This document shows positions 1-13,689 of a stretch of 64,000 nucleotides of DNA, in pieces (position 1 is the stretch's first letter; each line of letters starts with the position of its first letter). Where the stretch lies: contig OX235267.1 in NCBI GenBank assembly GCA_944472135.2, positions 21,621,452 through 21,685,451 on the forward strand. Reading direction: 5' to 3'. This stretch comes from Trichobilharzia regenti (taxonomy: Eukaryota; Platyhelminthes; Trematoda; Strigeidida; Schistosomatidae). The position numbers and the translations under genes were made by a program. The notes under the pieces are model-generated. The model searched no databases, was not told where the DNA came from, and saw only the letters and a list, made by a program, of their open reading frames with translations.

Positions 1-2444
1 TAGCTAATTCTACCAAGACCTGCTGTTTAATACTGGTATAGAGGATAATAACGGTCTATTTATTCAGCTGTTCATGATTAACACTGAACATGAGTTGCTA
101 CTGAATAGCTTTTAGGCCTATTATTTATTCCTTATCCACGCCAAGAATTTTCTTAACTTGATAAAAGTGCACACTCAGTAGCCAATCCAGGGGACTTAAA
201 AATGAAACAGGAAACTATTTTTAAAACTTCTGAATTTCACTTCTGGTAACTTTGGTGAACCTTGTGAAGTTCACTGGCAAACATAATCATCCTTGATACA
301 GGTAACAGTCAGACCATTGTCAGGGTTCTTTGATATGTCACTAGGTCAGTCTGATTCCCCAAAAGACCGGGATGATACCATTATCAGACAAGGTTTCAAA
401 TACGAAATTCTCGTCGGTTGGCATATTACTATCAGTAAAGAACAAGAGGGGATTGCATTATATACTACCCAATATGTAAGAGAAAGCAAATTCTTTCCGA
501 CAAACAGCGCTGTTTCACAGAAGGCCGTCTGTGCTTAAGCAACCTCTTTTTGGTAAGGGAAAGTTAGGCCGATGTAAGTGATGCCAACAATACGATATAG
601 TTTTATCTCTAGATAGTTCCTGGACTTTCAATAAGATTTATTATTCAAGAATTCTGGTAAATTTAAGTGACATTGGAATTAGTAAATTGGTGCGAAACTG
701 AATTCCGGACTTCTTGAACAATAAAAGATAAACAGCTTATAATGTCATGTCCTCATAGCAATCGTTAAAATTGGAGCACATGGACGTTCTGTTCTATAAA
801 TTTTTCTTTTACTAGTATATGTAGACGAGATGTTGCCGACCATTACCTCTAGTCTGTTTTATACGATAATAGTTGTACATATGCTTACAGAATGATTTAG
901 ATGTTTTAAAGAATGGTTTCTATAAAATAGTTTAAGTAAGAGGGTAATCAAGTATTTCTTTGATAACTAGTCATACAAACTGGTGTTTAATTCTACTAAT
1001 GGTTGCTATCTATAAGAAGTAGCAGATGTGAAGGCTTTTTAGAATATTATGCTCTTTCTATAAAACCTTTGCAAACTTCAGTGGTGATATGTTTTGAATA
1101 TTACACCCAACCTATACCTGAAATAATTTGGAATACGGGATCTAAGTAGCCAGTCTAAATATTGAATTAGAAGAAGATTTATTGGATACAGTCCAAAAGA
1201 CGGGGATTCGAATGACCAGAGAACCCAAGACCTCTCATACTGCAAAGATGCGTTAATAAGATGTACTGCAACTGTCATATTAGCGGCAGACAGGTGGCCT
1301 AATATTAAAATTCAGTGTCTCATATAGCCACTCACTCATGACACTGTTTTTATCTCCAAAGTTTTATCCGTTAGGCTATTGAAACATAAGAGTAGCTTCT
1401 CATTCTATGGGTATTAGGCGTTAGTATCTGTTATCAAGTGTGATGTCCAGTTGTTGATTTTGCTAAGCAGAATCAATCAAAATTATTTCATGACAAACTC
1501 ATTTTCACCGGGTTTATTATTCTTACTCGTTGCAGTGTAAGTATGGTTGGCTGCTAAACTCCTAACAGAATGACACGTACATTCCTTGCTACAGCATTTG
1601 GATAGCTCATATCTTAAAAGAGATTACTCAGTAGATTCACATAAAATTTCATAAGTTGTATTAGTTCAAACACAACCTATCGTTTACTCAAATGATACGT
1701 CTGATTACACCTCCATTTGCTAATAAAATAAGTATTGGCAATACAGAAAACAGCAGTTTTCAATTCCTAGTCTGGTAGTCATTCGTACAACTTGAAAACA
1801 AGTATTTTCAAATACACAGTGGAATAATTATTCATCTCCGAAAATCTTATAAGACTTACTGTACACAGTGTTGCAAACACCAGAAAATGTTTCATTAACG
1901 ACATAATTATAAAAGTGACTCGGATACTCTCAGTGTAACTTCTTGATTTGTTTAGAACATTTTTTATCTCTAGTTAGTATGCATAAATAACCAATTATAG
2001 GTGTGATATTGTTTGAAAAAGTAAACATTAGTGAAGCGATTGGTTATTTTCTGTGTGCAAGTATTTTTTAAGCAAAACATGAATTTTTCCCAAATAAGTA
2101 GGTGATATGAAATTACGCATAACGTATAAATCATAGACTATTTGTTGGGAGAAGATTCATGGTTTTTGTTTAATTTCCACGGTCACAGAATACTACTCAT
2201 TTTAAAACAGATATAAGCTAAGAAAAGACTCGAAATCAGAGGCCTCTAATTTTCGGACTAGGTATTAAGATACAATGCTCAGTCTTTGATTAGTTCAAAA
2301 TTTCACCTTAACCATAGTGGTATCGTTTTTAAGTTGAACAATTCTCGTCAGCACCTGATTACAGTATCTTGTCGTACACCTATGGCTGGAAGAAATCCAG
2401 TCGTACTGAATTCAGGATAGAAAACAAGTTGAAAATTATTTAAA
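1..2444. other. No gene seen
   Basis: AT-rich, stop-rich sequence. The short open frames at 293-538 (+) and 1078-1278 (-) show no recognisable domain and no flanking splice pattern. Confidence 0.6.
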
Positions 2445-2698
2445 GGATTTCATCATGAGCTGACATTAGTTAGAGAACCATTGGAAAACCTGGGAGTACT
2501 GGACAGCTGTTTCGTCCTAGTTTGGGACTCTTCTGCAGTACGCACCCACTGGGATTCGAACCCAGGACCTTCTGGTTACAAGGCAAATCCTGGTGGGTGC
2601 GTACTGATGAAGAGTCTCAAAGTAGAACGAAACAGTTGTCCAGTACTCCCAGGTTTTCCAACCGTTCTCTAACTAATATTAGCTCACGATGAAATCCT
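2445..2698. repeat. Inverted pair of SINEs with hammerhead-like core
   Basis: Two copies of one SINE face each other: a minus-oriented arm at about 2445-2556 and a plus-oriented arm at about 2587-2698, separated by some 30 nt. The left unit contains a tRNA-like B box (GGTTCGAATCC, minus strand). Both carry the block AGAGTC...ACGAAACAG, followed by GTCCAGTACTCCCAGG. The arms would form a long hairpin in RNA. Confidence 0.75.
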
Positions 2699-5600
2699 GG
2701 AACCAATCAATTCCCAACAACCCAACACTTGAAAATTATTTGTCAGTCTACACATATAAATAGGTCTATGTTAAATGCCAATAAGCATTTGTCAATAAAG
2801 TGTGACTGTCATCTAGATAGAACTGTTGTGTCTATGGAGACTGGAATCATTTCTGAGTGTACTGGAATGAAAAGGTTATTTAAAAAAGTATTTACTCCTC
2901 TTTGTTTACCTCTCATGTGTAATCTAGGTAGAATTCATTTATCAGGAACTGGTAGATAACAAGACATTGGTCACCTTCTTGTTGCCAATCATTTTTAGGG
3001 TAGATTTCATAATTATCTGTGTTCATTTGCATTATGTACCTGCTGTTACACAAAATAACACTTAAGTGCTACTGTCAGATTTATCATAAACTGTCAATAC
3101 AGGCAAGGACAGCCTTTTTAATATACTAATATAAATCCCTTGGTTGTTGTTGCTGACAAAAATCCATTTGTTAAGTTGGTCATTTCTCAATGAGGCAAAC
3201 GAAAGTACATTATATCATATTAGGCTTTAACCGAATATCCATTCTAACGTTAGAATGACCATATGAATTCAAAATGAATCGCAGAATTTTATTTTATTTT
3301 GAAACTAATAATATTTTAGACCATAATACATGAATTACTTGATACTTTTAATGACGCCAGATAATGTTCACAGTTGACTATGGACAGTAAGGTACCTCAG
3401 TCAGAAATCTGTCAAGAAATCGCACATTTGGTTGTTCTTATAGAATTCGTAAGTTGAAGAATTATTAATCAAAGACGCTGAATATCATTAGCCTGTTTTA
3501 GAAGATAGTTTTACATACACTTTTCCTAAAGTATTAAGAACACAACTAATGGTAGATTATATCTCTTCATAGTTTCCCTACAACAGTGCTACAACTAGCA
3601 TAGGTAACAGCGGTGAGAAGTATGAATGAATCGGTTATATAAAATAAAAGTGTATAATAATAACCAATCACATTTTCGTACACAAGATTCTTTTGATAAA
3701 TTTCTACATTGCAAAAAACAACAAATTTGCAACTAAGTTCTTACAGTTATGCAGCACAAAGCACTCAGTAAGGCAGTCTAAACTTGATAATCATCTTGCC
3801 GGTGTCACCTTCAATTACATTTATACAATTGCATGCATTTCAGGTAGAAAATAAATTTGAAAGATAGAAATCAGGACTTCCAACTTCTGATTTGAGTATA
3901 TACCAAGAAAATTATACTTAAACGAAAGCAGAAATTCACACAGTGTAATTACTAGACACTTCGCGGACATCAGAAATTTTATCAAGATCTCTAAATCGTT
4001 CTAAATGCGAAGTGTGTAAAGAACACTAAATTTACTACGATTTCCCAAAGGGATTGCAATAGAGGGTTTTCAACCAAGCTTGTGCACACAGAAACGGAGT
4101 GTGATTAATTTCTCACTCTCCCGGTAACTACAGTTCAATTCAGGTCAAAATGATTACTTAGTTATCCATATTAATGTTTTCACCTCACTGAGTTGATTTC
4201 AGTCTTATGAACTATAATTTACACAACCTTACAAGCTGAAAAATATGGGTCCTTTTTCTGTTTTCCATCTTCTCCTCCCCACATTTTCTACTTTGAAATA
4301 CATTTAAATTGGTGATGACTTCAAAAATAAACTGGACATCTTAATCATATTTCCCTGCTATCACTCAACCATTGAACTAAATTATTTTCATTTCTTTATA
4401 ACTGCTTTAATTTTGGGTGGTCTGTAGCCGATGAAAATCTGTGAAGTAAAACAACGTCATTTGGATGCCACAGGAATTGTACTTGGCCTAAGTACATTCG
4501 CATTTTCTGTATGCCTGAATAACCACCTAGGATCTTGTTCTATTCAGTGGCATTGCAACATTCTACTGGTTTCACCTCAGTATGTGTACCCGAAACTGCC
4601 TGGAGGGCTTGTAGATGGAGTCTTAAGTGGAGTCCATAAAATTTTCCGTTTTAGTCGTATGCCCAATAACCGAAAACTTTCAACAGGTAACGAAAAGGAA
4701 TCCGTTGTGGAATGTGTGTTTTATAGCTGATTAAAGCCTTTCAACTGTCATTTGCATGGGTTGATTTGACTTGAATTGTACTTTAGCCTTCTTTACTATG
4801 GAATTTGTGTTTTCAGGGGATAGTTTCTTTTTATTGTGATATACAGTAAAGTCTACAGCATGTCCTACAGCCGACAAAACTGACTGTACGCTTGTTAATG
4901 TATCACTGGTACATATTTTACGGGTACTTTAAAAATGGACCATTCACTAGAGATCGTTTGTAGTAGACAGGAACAAAACTTGATAGTGTCATAACAAAGA
5001 GAAATTAATCCCTTAAAAAGAGAGCTTACACACTAAAGAGAGCTATCCTTATTGAACAAACATTTAAGAAAGGTCAACTCATACAGCTTACAGTTAAAAG
5101 GCTTTGATCAGCTATTGTGAATGCAAAAGTGGATCCTTTATTCAACTTTTAGTGCAAAAAATTCTTAAATCCATTTGATACATTTGAAAACAACACAGGG
5201 AATTCTATTTATATTGTATTAAGACGACAAAGTAAATAAAACATATATGAACATGAAGTAGTAGTTTAAAAACCAGTATCTCAATTCGAAGAATTCATCA
5301 GGTCGTCAAGAAATTATCAAAGATCAAAACAAAACTTAAAGAATAATAAATTGCATAATACTTTTAATGAAAACATCAGGGTTTACGACTTGAGACAGAA
5401 AGAGTAACATAGTGAAAAGCAGTGTAAGTGTTCATAATTTCTACTTTTGATTTGACGCATGTTTAAATCACTGGGCCACCAAAATACTATCCAACATAGT
5501 GTTCAAACTCTTCCACATTTCTTCTTTTTACTCATGAAATTTATATCTACCGGTCACAACATAAACCCATACACATGTTCAGTTAGCTTCCAACGAAATA

Positions 5601-6191
5601 CTGTCCAGTTCTGAAAGGAAATGAGGGAAACTTCATGCAGGATTGCACCTCAGATCATATTGGATAAGACTTCGTCACATGAAACACTGGAGATTATTGT
5701 TTTTGTTTTAGATTCTTTAGGAAGAGAAAATATCTTTGCAACTAAATATTCTGAGAATTCCTGAAATATGCGTTTGAAATAAAGCTTTTTTAATATCGTT
5801 AACACATATGTGCTAATTTCAACCGTTCACATCGGCGTCGGGATCAATGATTAACGACTGACTCTTAGAAACCTTAAGGTTCCATCAAGGTGACTTACAC
5901 CTTCCTATGTAGCTGAAATCCATGGTCAGCATCAGTCCGGACTGGTGTCATGTCTCAATTCAACCATTCCTAACTGCTGTTTTGATTGCATGTTAAATAA
6001 ACTATGTCTCCATAAAAGAAACGAATTTCTCCACCATCTTAGTCAATGCACACTGACTGGTATTTTACGTCTCTGTCGTTTTTTAAGGACTGGAAGTCTA
6101 ACTACATATAATTCTCCTCACTTAATATGTGTTTATTTTTATTTCTTTGAAGTTTTTAGTTATGAAATATTTTTGATTTTAGCGTCAATAT
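2699..6191. other. No gene seen
   Basis: AT-rich sequence without recognisable coding exons. A 99-codon frame at 4431-4730 (+) has no recognisable family signature and is treated as chance. Confidence 0.55.
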
Positions 6192-6938
6192 TTCCATTAT
6201 GGATAAAATTTTATTCCGATAAAGTCAAACAGGGTAATACAGTAATATTTACTGATGACGTTTCGAGCACAATTTATTACTGCTTATAATCATATCAAGG
6301 TACTCACACAACTTTCTTGCTTTATTTATATACATGAGTAAACTGGTCAGACATTAGAATAAAATCAATATAAGATAAAGGACATTCGGAAATAGTATTA
6401 GTGTTGTCATTAAAATACAATAAGAAGGGAAATAAGATATTTTTATAGTAAAAATAAGTAACTCTTTAGAGGGTTAAAATTTGAATTGAATATATTTTAA
6501 CATTATTTATCCTCCTCTGATTTGACTGGCAATAATATCTTCCATATCTTTGGTATTTGCATTGAGTCACTTCTATTGGATGTGTTGGGTGTTGACTCAA
6601 TGAACCAGGATTCAGTAATCAATGTCTCTCTCCTCCTACCTATCTTACTACTTAGAATTCTGACCCTTTCCCACCCTATTGTGTGGTTCTGTATTAATGC
6701 ATGCAGTGCTATTGCTTTTTATTGATAACACTAACACTATTTCCAAATGCCCTTCATCTTGTATTGATTTTTATTCAAATGTCTGTTCAAATTTTACTCA
6801 TGTATTTAAATGAAGCAAGAAAGTTGTGTGAGTACCTTGATATGATTATGAGCAGTGCTCGAAACACGGTCATCAGTAAATGTTACTGTATGACACACTG
6901 TGTGACTTTATCAAAATAAAATTTTATCCAAAATGGAA
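6192..6938. repeat. Inverted-repeat (fold-back) element, copy 1
   Basis: The left arm, about 6192-6342, begins TTCCATTATGGATAAAATTT and contains GATGACGTTTCGAGCACAA and ATAATCATATCAAGGTACTC. It reappears reversed at about 6793-6938 (GAGTACCTTGATATGATTAT, GCTCGAAACACGGTCATCAG). The roughly 450-bp centre has no recognisable gene. The same arm sequence occurs at 48057-48300 and 55925-56115. Confidence 0.75.
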
Positions 6939-7762
6939 TTACACTCTACCACAATGCCCAAGTTTTATCAATATTTCCATTAAGATTGAAAATTTTCAAG
7001 TTATATTTTCAGAAACCAAAAACATTCAGAAGAACTACTGAGATTTGGAAGCATGGGATAACTGTTTTTTCTTATTTTCGTAACTGTTTAGCTAAGGATT
7101 CCTATTCCACGAAGGATTTGATGCACTGGATTATTTATATTTCAAAAGGTGTGTGTTAATATTCAGCCTCTGGAATGGAATCTAATGTTTTATTTTTGAA
7201 TAATGCCTTGCAATTCATCATAAGTAATGTTTTGCGCTTATTTAAAACATGTCGACGTAATTTCTGTTCTGTCTGTGTGCTACTCTTTATTTCTGTGAAA
7301 GTCTGACTTTTTTCTCTCAAAGGTATTTATCACATTTACCATAAACTACAAATAACTTTTGAAAAAAATCGTTTCTGTTTAAGATATGTGGGTGATTTGT
7401 GGACTACATTTCATGATAAATCAAGTATTTGAATTTGATTTATTAGACGAATTATGTGAGGAAGTGTAATTGTGAAAAAATCTCAAGAAATAACATAAAA
7501 CATATTTTATGAAATATTGTTGTTGGAAAATTCCCATCTTGATTTAAAACGTTGACAAAGATAAATATAGATTGTGGTAGAGACTATTTTTACAATTAGG
7601 TATTACTGAATATGACCTAAATGACTACTTCTTTTGGGAACTCTTCAGCACTGAATCAAGTAATACGTTGTAACTAGCTTTAGACGGAATTTTTCGAAGT
7701 CTTGAAGAGAAATCATAGACATTATAATTGCCGAATGTGAGTGTCGGCATATTAGCTCAAGT
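6939..7762. other. No gene seen
   Basis: AT-rich, stop-rich sequence. Confidence 0.5.
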
Positions 7763-7975
7763 GCGAGGCGGTTCAGTGATAGAACTTCCACCAACCATGC
7801 GCCTGATCCAGGGTTCGGTTCTTATCAACGCAGTTATAAACATCTCTAATCCTACTAGTTGTAAGTAAGCCTGGAAAAGAGGGAAGGTCGGGAATGAGGC
7901 TAGCAAACTCACTCCATAAAAATGACGTTACTGCTATTAAAACTTCAAAGTTTGTAGCCCTATTTTCCATTTGGG
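7763..7975 (+). repeat. tRNA-Gly-like SINE
   Basis: The head GGTTCAGTGATAGAA...CCAGGGTTCGG resembles the A and B boxes of a glycine tRNA. The body carries GAGGCTAGCAA, and the tail reads GTAGCCCTATTTTCCATTTGG, related to the 3' end of the RTE elements in this window. Confidence 0.7.
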
Positions 7976-8194
7976 ATGCAAGGGATTGAAAGCAAGGGAG
8001 AAAAGAAGAGACAGCAACTCACAGATGGTGCAAGATGTTGGTTTCCCTGGACTTTGAGTTAACAAATGCTAAAAATTCCGCTAATCAATGCTAATTGTTT
8101 GTATAATTGTACGTATTCAGAACCTACAAATTCTTCTGCTCTAATTAACTTACCGTCATAGACAGATGTCGCCTGATGAACTATGCAAAAAAAT

Positions 8195-8525
8195 ATTGAA
8201 GAGCTGTTTCGTCCTAAACGAGAACTATTTAGCAGTGTGTGTAGTCACAAAGCGGTGCGAAATGAAGGTTAGAGATACTTAAGTTGGCATTTGAAAACTG
8301 CACCACTAAGCTGAATCTTCTTGGAGTAATTTTTAACTTTTGAAATGGACCAAGTATCGTATGGAGGATTTAATCATGAGCTGACATCAGTTAGAGAACC
8401 ACTGGAAAACCTGGGAGTATTGGACAGCTGTTTCGTCCTAGTTTAGGACTCCTCATCGGTACGCACCCTTCGGGGTTCGAACCCAGGACCTTCTGGTTAC
8501 AAGACGAGCTCGCCTTGTGGTCGAA
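8195..8525 (-). repeat. SINE with hammerhead-like core, plus an adjoining remnant
   Basis: The main copy is at about 8345-8525. On the minus strand it reads GATGAGGAGTCC, then CTAGGACGAAACAGCTGTCC and ACTCCCAGG. A B box (GGTTCGAACCC) lies at about 8475-8490. A shorter remnant with GCTGTTTCGTCCTAAAC lies at about 8198-8245. Confidence 0.7.
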
Positions 8526-8815
8526 AGATGCTTCCTAGCCGAATAAGTGACGGAAGTAACCACTATTAAATTTCTTCCATTGACGGTGATTGGTACTGGC
8601 TGTTGTTGCGATTCGTTGGTTACCTTTTTCACCTCCATCTTCTCTACGTTTACCTGCAGTCCTGTCTTCGCTACCCGCCCCTTCAGCCAGTTTGTTGACT
8701 TTTGCTTGTAAGTCTTCTAGTTTGTGTGATCTTATATGTATACCATCTGCGAAATCCAGCTCTTATAGAGTTTTTTTATCTGCGGTCCAGCTTTTTCCCG
8801 TCTCCTCGCGATAAC
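8526..8815 (-). mobile_element. RTE-type LINE fragment (reverse transcriptase region)
   Basis: Minus-strand pieces match the RT region seen better at 61590-62012: ITVNGRNL and SVTYS near 8530-8600, and a frame with SHKLEDLQAKVNKLAE nearer 8750. Stops and frameshifts are present. It abuts the SINE at 8525 with no gap. Confidence 0.7.
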
Positions 8816-9282
8816 CATGATAATTTAATGCAGTATTTGCAATAAGCATATACAGTGACTACTGCTCAGCGAATTAGACCACTCAGTTAATTTTTACTTC
8901 AAACCATTACTTCATGGTCCATTCAAGTCAGCGGTTTAACAACTGTCTTCCAATCATCAAAATGTATCATATTTACTGTATTTTCTATTGCTTTAATCAC
9001 TCAATTACATTCAAAGAATTGCAGCGTACTCTCGTGCTAATTTTAAATTAGATTTCAGACCTACTTTTATAAACCTTTCGAAGCATATGGATGGAAACCT
9101 TACTGGATTAGTGATGGATGCTTAGAATGGAACATTATCGCTACGAATGACATACTATCCACTACTGTATTGCTCTAGAAGCTTGCAGAAAGGGTGAACA
9201 CTGTGCAATAGAACACGCTGAAAATTATTTAGTGAGTTTGAAAAACGTTTCTCATGATAAACCTATTATTATTGATTATTAC
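8816..9282. other. No gene seen
   Basis: Unique-looking AT-rich sequence. Confidence 0.5.
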
Positions 9283-9895
9283 GTATTGACAACAACAACC
9301 ACCAGTCTCCACCAATGGAAGAAATTTGAAAAACGTATCTTGTTCCAATTATCTGAGCAGCATTCTTCCAGTTACAGACGGAACGGATGAAGATGTCAAA
9401 ACCTGATTGGGACTGGCAAGACAGACCTATTTCACTCTGAAATAAAATCGAGAATCTTCCGCACTCAGTTTAAAGAGCGAAATTCGGAATTTAAATACCT
9501 ATGTCAAGTTAGTCAATTCTCCTGTGTGGACCGGGAACTTGGTGAATCAAGGTTTCAGACTTTTGTCAGCACATGCCTTTTACCCCATAGTGGAGATCAG
9601 ACGGACAGAAAGAATAAGCAGTAGGAAACTTTGAAAATGAAATAACCAGGATTATATATCCTGACAAATATACCGAAGGAAATGAAGGTGGCCCGAACGT
9701 CGTGCGCCAGGGGTTTTCACGAACGGAATCCAAATGGGAAACGACGAGTTGAGCTTAGGTCCACTGGCGACATGGAGGAGAAAACAACCTATGGGTAATT
9801 GTGCAGTCAGCCAAAGAGAACCTCGGAGTACAGGACAAAATGAAGATATGCTGCTGAAGCCTTATGTTCCACTCAAAACCCATAGAAATAATAAA
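9283..9895 (+). mobile_element. RTE-type LINE 3' fragment
   Basis: Plus-strand frames read QQQQPPVSTNGRNLKNV and then TDGTDEDVKT followed by GLARQTYFTLK, the same order as the RT C-terminal part at 61590-62012. The copy ends in GCTGAAGCCTTATGTTCCAC and an (ATA)n-like tail, the RTE 3' end. Many stops make it a pseudogene. Confidence 0.7.
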
Positions 9896-12800
9896 TAATA
9901 ATAAAATATTATGTGTCGATGATGTTACTACTTAGCTATAGATGGATTTTGTTAACCACATACAGCTGTAGTGTGGTACATGAATAAAATGTGATGTAAG
10001 CGGTGAAAAAAAGTAAGGACTTCAAAGTTTGATCTAAACAACTGACGTGTAATTTACAGGCGTGATCATTCCGTGTTGAAATTACCTTAGAGACTAAGCG
10101 ATTGGATAGATGCAATTCAAATATTGTGTTGAAGGCAGTATTGCTGATGGTGGATAGCATCATTAATTTGGAATAACTACATTTAATACTTGTTGAACAC
10201 TGGTTCTAAACCATCTTGTGGCTTCGTCGTTTGCTCTCGGCCTTGGGCTTTCTTTTAGGAATGTTAATCGACTGAACGCCTTTTCCTATAAATATTCCTG
10301 TCGACAGTCCAGTATACTACTCTTGTGTTAGTATACATAGTTAGTGTCACAGTATTAGAAGACGGTTTATCATTGGGGACATTAGTTTCATACTTGTTAT
10401 AATATGTCAGAGAAAACCTCTTATTGTACCTGACCTGGAAAATCAGATGCTCAATGGTAACGTTACTAACTCCAACTTTGGATGACGCAGGCTTGAATGT
10501 TTGTGTACACCAATAAAGACTACAAATAGGGACTAAATCTGAAGTAAGCAGAACCTCAGAGAATCTCTCCTAACCACCAGATACAAACCATGGGTTATTT
10601 CAATATTGACACAGTACTACTACAAATTTTCCTGTTTTACAAGTAAGAAAAGATCTTAACATAATTTATTATTCACAGCACGCTTAAGGGCTCAATGGAT
10701 ATACTAGAAAGACCTTTAATCTGTTTTAGTAAAAGTTCAAGTTTTGAATCTATGTCACTTAACAACCAGGTCAGTCACCGAAACAAAGCAGATTATCATA
10801 TACTGTAGTTCACTATCATTTCGCATACTGACTCGTTAGTCGATGGATTTTCTGTTGACAAAATGAAAGCTGAATATCCACATGAATTACCAACGGGTAA
10901 TCAATTCATGTATCAATGAGTATGATCAGTTTCAAAGACATTTTAATCACTAGCAACAGAATGATAGATATGTGGACACTTTTTACATCTTTTCAGCAGC
11001 AAATGCTGATGATCAAATGTACTGCTGAACATGGAGCAGATTTTCAGGTAACCTAATAAGAACGTATGACAGTGGGACTTGACAAAGTTGCAGTATTGCT
11101 TGTAATTCAGTTCACTAATGGAATATTATCGTCTTCTCGGGAAGATGTGACGGAGGGGGTTTTATTATGTCATAGGATCAAAGCTGAATCTATTAAAAGG
11201 CTCCAAAGCAAGGAAAAAAGGCCTGTCCTCAATTTTCGGCTTTTTTGTAGCTTACACCACTTTGACACGAAATCCTATCTGAAAGCATAAAATATTTCTC
11301 CAATGAAAGGCTAATAAAGGTATCAACGAAACTGAGATTTGGGAAGTTATTCTAGACACCTTATCAAAGCCATATTCACATGAAACCCGTGTCGCTGATC
11401 TATTACACAGGACCAGACTGACAAACAAACATTATACAGTAATACGACACAGCTGTATTAGCTGGTTTGTTTTCATACAGTTATTACTCTCCGTGTAAAC
11501 ACTTACAGGCAGAAAGCCATTACGCCGGTAGGGTTAACTTTTTGTATGTAACTTGACTGTAAAGATTCTCTGAAATCGACCATAATTCTATGGGGTACCA
11601 ATATAGAGATCTTTTCACTTGACTGAAACCATTGCAAGAATGAGTATAATGTGCAAAATTACATAAGCTATTTATTTTGCTAAGCTTTTATTGATATACA
11701 GGAAAAGATTTTCACAAACGAACCTATTAAATTTCGAAATCTCAGCAGTCCTATCCAGTTTCCAAATACTGCTTTCCAAGGATTTGGTCGGTTTCAGGTC
11801 GAATTACTAGCCGACTGATGGTGGTGCCGTGTATCTCGAAGTGGGTAAAAAGTTAAAATACATGGATCATTAGATTACGTCTCGGTTGCTCAATGGTCAA
11901 AAAGGTTGCCGCGTAGTTTAGAGGTCCTGGATAAGATTCTTGGAGTTAGAGGTGCTTAATGCTGGAGAGTTTGGAATCAGAACGAAACGACTGACTTTCA
12001 GTGATTCTCTAAGTGGTTTCAGTTCATCTATCCGCTAATCTAGTAAAGAATAACATTTTCATAAGCTGACATACTATTCTTTCGAACCAGTTGTCTACAA
12101 CTTCTGGAAGTATGCAGCCAACTCGATTGACTCCGGTTGTGACAGGGCATTCTGACTGGCCAATATTTAAAGCTAATCGTTAGCCATATTTGAGGAGTAG
12201 ATTCAAATTTCACACAATTAGTGTGTAAAGTAGGATAAACGTGTTATTAAAGTAGACTATGTTTTGAATATACGTGATTTTGGATATAGGCGTTGAACGT
12301 ATACACTATATTGGATTAAACTTCCACTAGAGAATAATTTCATTCGATGAAAGACATAGTCATACAATAGACTTATAAATAAACGGGAGGACTAGCGACT
12401 GGACTGCGATATTCTAATTCATTGCTTATATATTCATGGATATTTTGAAATATCTCACAGTTAAAACACTAAATCCTGTCAAAAAGTATGATGGAGATAT
12501 GTGGATGATGGTTTAACAGAATATATCACAAGTTTCTTCACACATCTAAACTCTTTAGTAGACTGGATCAAATTTACTCCCGAGTCAGTAATTAAACAAT
12601 AGGGATAAACAGTGTTAAACTGTACATGATAACTATATTCCGATAGATACTTAACTGAAGATCATCTACCTTCAAATCACCAATGTCACACCTGACTAAA
12701 TACTAAACAATCGCAGGAGAAGTCTGAGTAGTACACCGAAAAGCCTCACTGAGGAAGTGAAACTGACATAAGATTACATTAGCTTTTACAGTAAATCTAA

Positions 12801-13317
12801 GTAGTAGTAGTAGATAACACGTTCACAGAATCAGTCGTTATTTTTCTCTAGGCTATTTAGCCAAAAATCGAGGGACTAACCACCAAGAGCTAAAGAGAAC
12901 TGATAGTCGTACCGTCTTCACTTCAGAGCTGTCATATTACAATGCTGACACTTTATGTGTCAGTTACCGAATTGTCTGGAGTCAGACAGTTAATGGTTTT
13001 TGCAGACTCCTGTCAATTCGCTGCATGTGACTACTACTTTTCGAAACTTGATGGATGACGGCTACACTTAGTCTGTCTACAGAAATTCTAGCATTTGGAA
13101 GTTACCTGTGTTTTAATTGAGTGGATTACTTGAAGTAGATGGAATGCCTCTGAAACCATTAGGTGTTTTCAGTAATGCAATAATGATAATAACAATACCA
13201 TGGTTCCTATATTCTTGTGCATATGATTTCTCTAACGGATGTAGTGATAATTTTCAAATCCTGTCGACCTCCTGGTTTGGTTACGTGTTAAACGGTAGGA
13301 ACATCACCAGAAAGTAT
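9896..13317. other. No gene seen; one degraded SINE inside
   Basis: Downstream flank of annexin A. The only structure noted is the degraded SINE at 11870-12025. The 74-codon frame at 11066-11290 (+) is not recognisable. Confidence 0.55.
11870..12025 (+). repeat. Degraded SINE with hammerhead-like core
   Basis: The tRNA-like head reads GGTTGCTCAATGGTC, followed by GGTCCTGGATAAGATTC. Further on come GAACGAAACGACTG and GTGATTCTCTAAGTGGTTTC, which match the tail order of the SINE at 59880-60078. Confidence 0.5.
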
Positions 13318-13535
13318 TAAGTCGGTGATTGAGTGGTAGAATACTTGCCAACGACGCACGCTGTCCAGGGTTCGGCCCTCGACTGACACTCACTCATTAA
13401 CCTCTACAAAAAGGAAAGGTCAAGCGTGAGACTAGCAACTCTACCCTGTGAAAATAAATTCCACCACCACTGAAACTTTAGAGCTGAAGCTTGAAGCTCT
13501 TTGTTCCACTGAAAGAGCAAGAGAATAATAATTAA
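13318..13535 (+). repeat. tRNA-Gly-like SINE
   Basis: The head GTGATTGAGTGGTAGAATAC...CCAGGGTTCGG resembles glycine tRNA boxes. The body has GAGACTAGCAACTCTACCC, and the end GAAGCTCTTTGTTCCACTG is RTE-like. It lies just downstream of annexin A. Confidence 0.7.
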
Positions 13536-13689
13536 AAAAAATTAATGATAATTTTCAACTTCTCTTGACTTCTTGCTTTGATGATGTGTCTAGCAACAGA
13601 AAGTGTTTAGTTCATACGAACTGTGATCAAGATTTGACAAATATAACTTTAGAAAGTATTTAGATCATATTATTCGTGTTTCAAAACTA

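Noticed and set aside
4431..4730. 99-codon plus-strand frame
   Set aside because: No recognisable domain, no splice-consistent partner exons; length is not unusual for chance.
6255..6280. CTGATGACGTTTCGAGC in the fold-back arm as a hammerhead core
   Set aside because: The required GAAA strand is missing on either strand at the right spacing. The similarity is limited to CTGATGA and is better explained by the palindrome.
5945..6289. 114-codon plus-strand frame
   Set aside because: It runs into the arm of the fold-back element, and its composition is that of AT-rich noncoding DNA.
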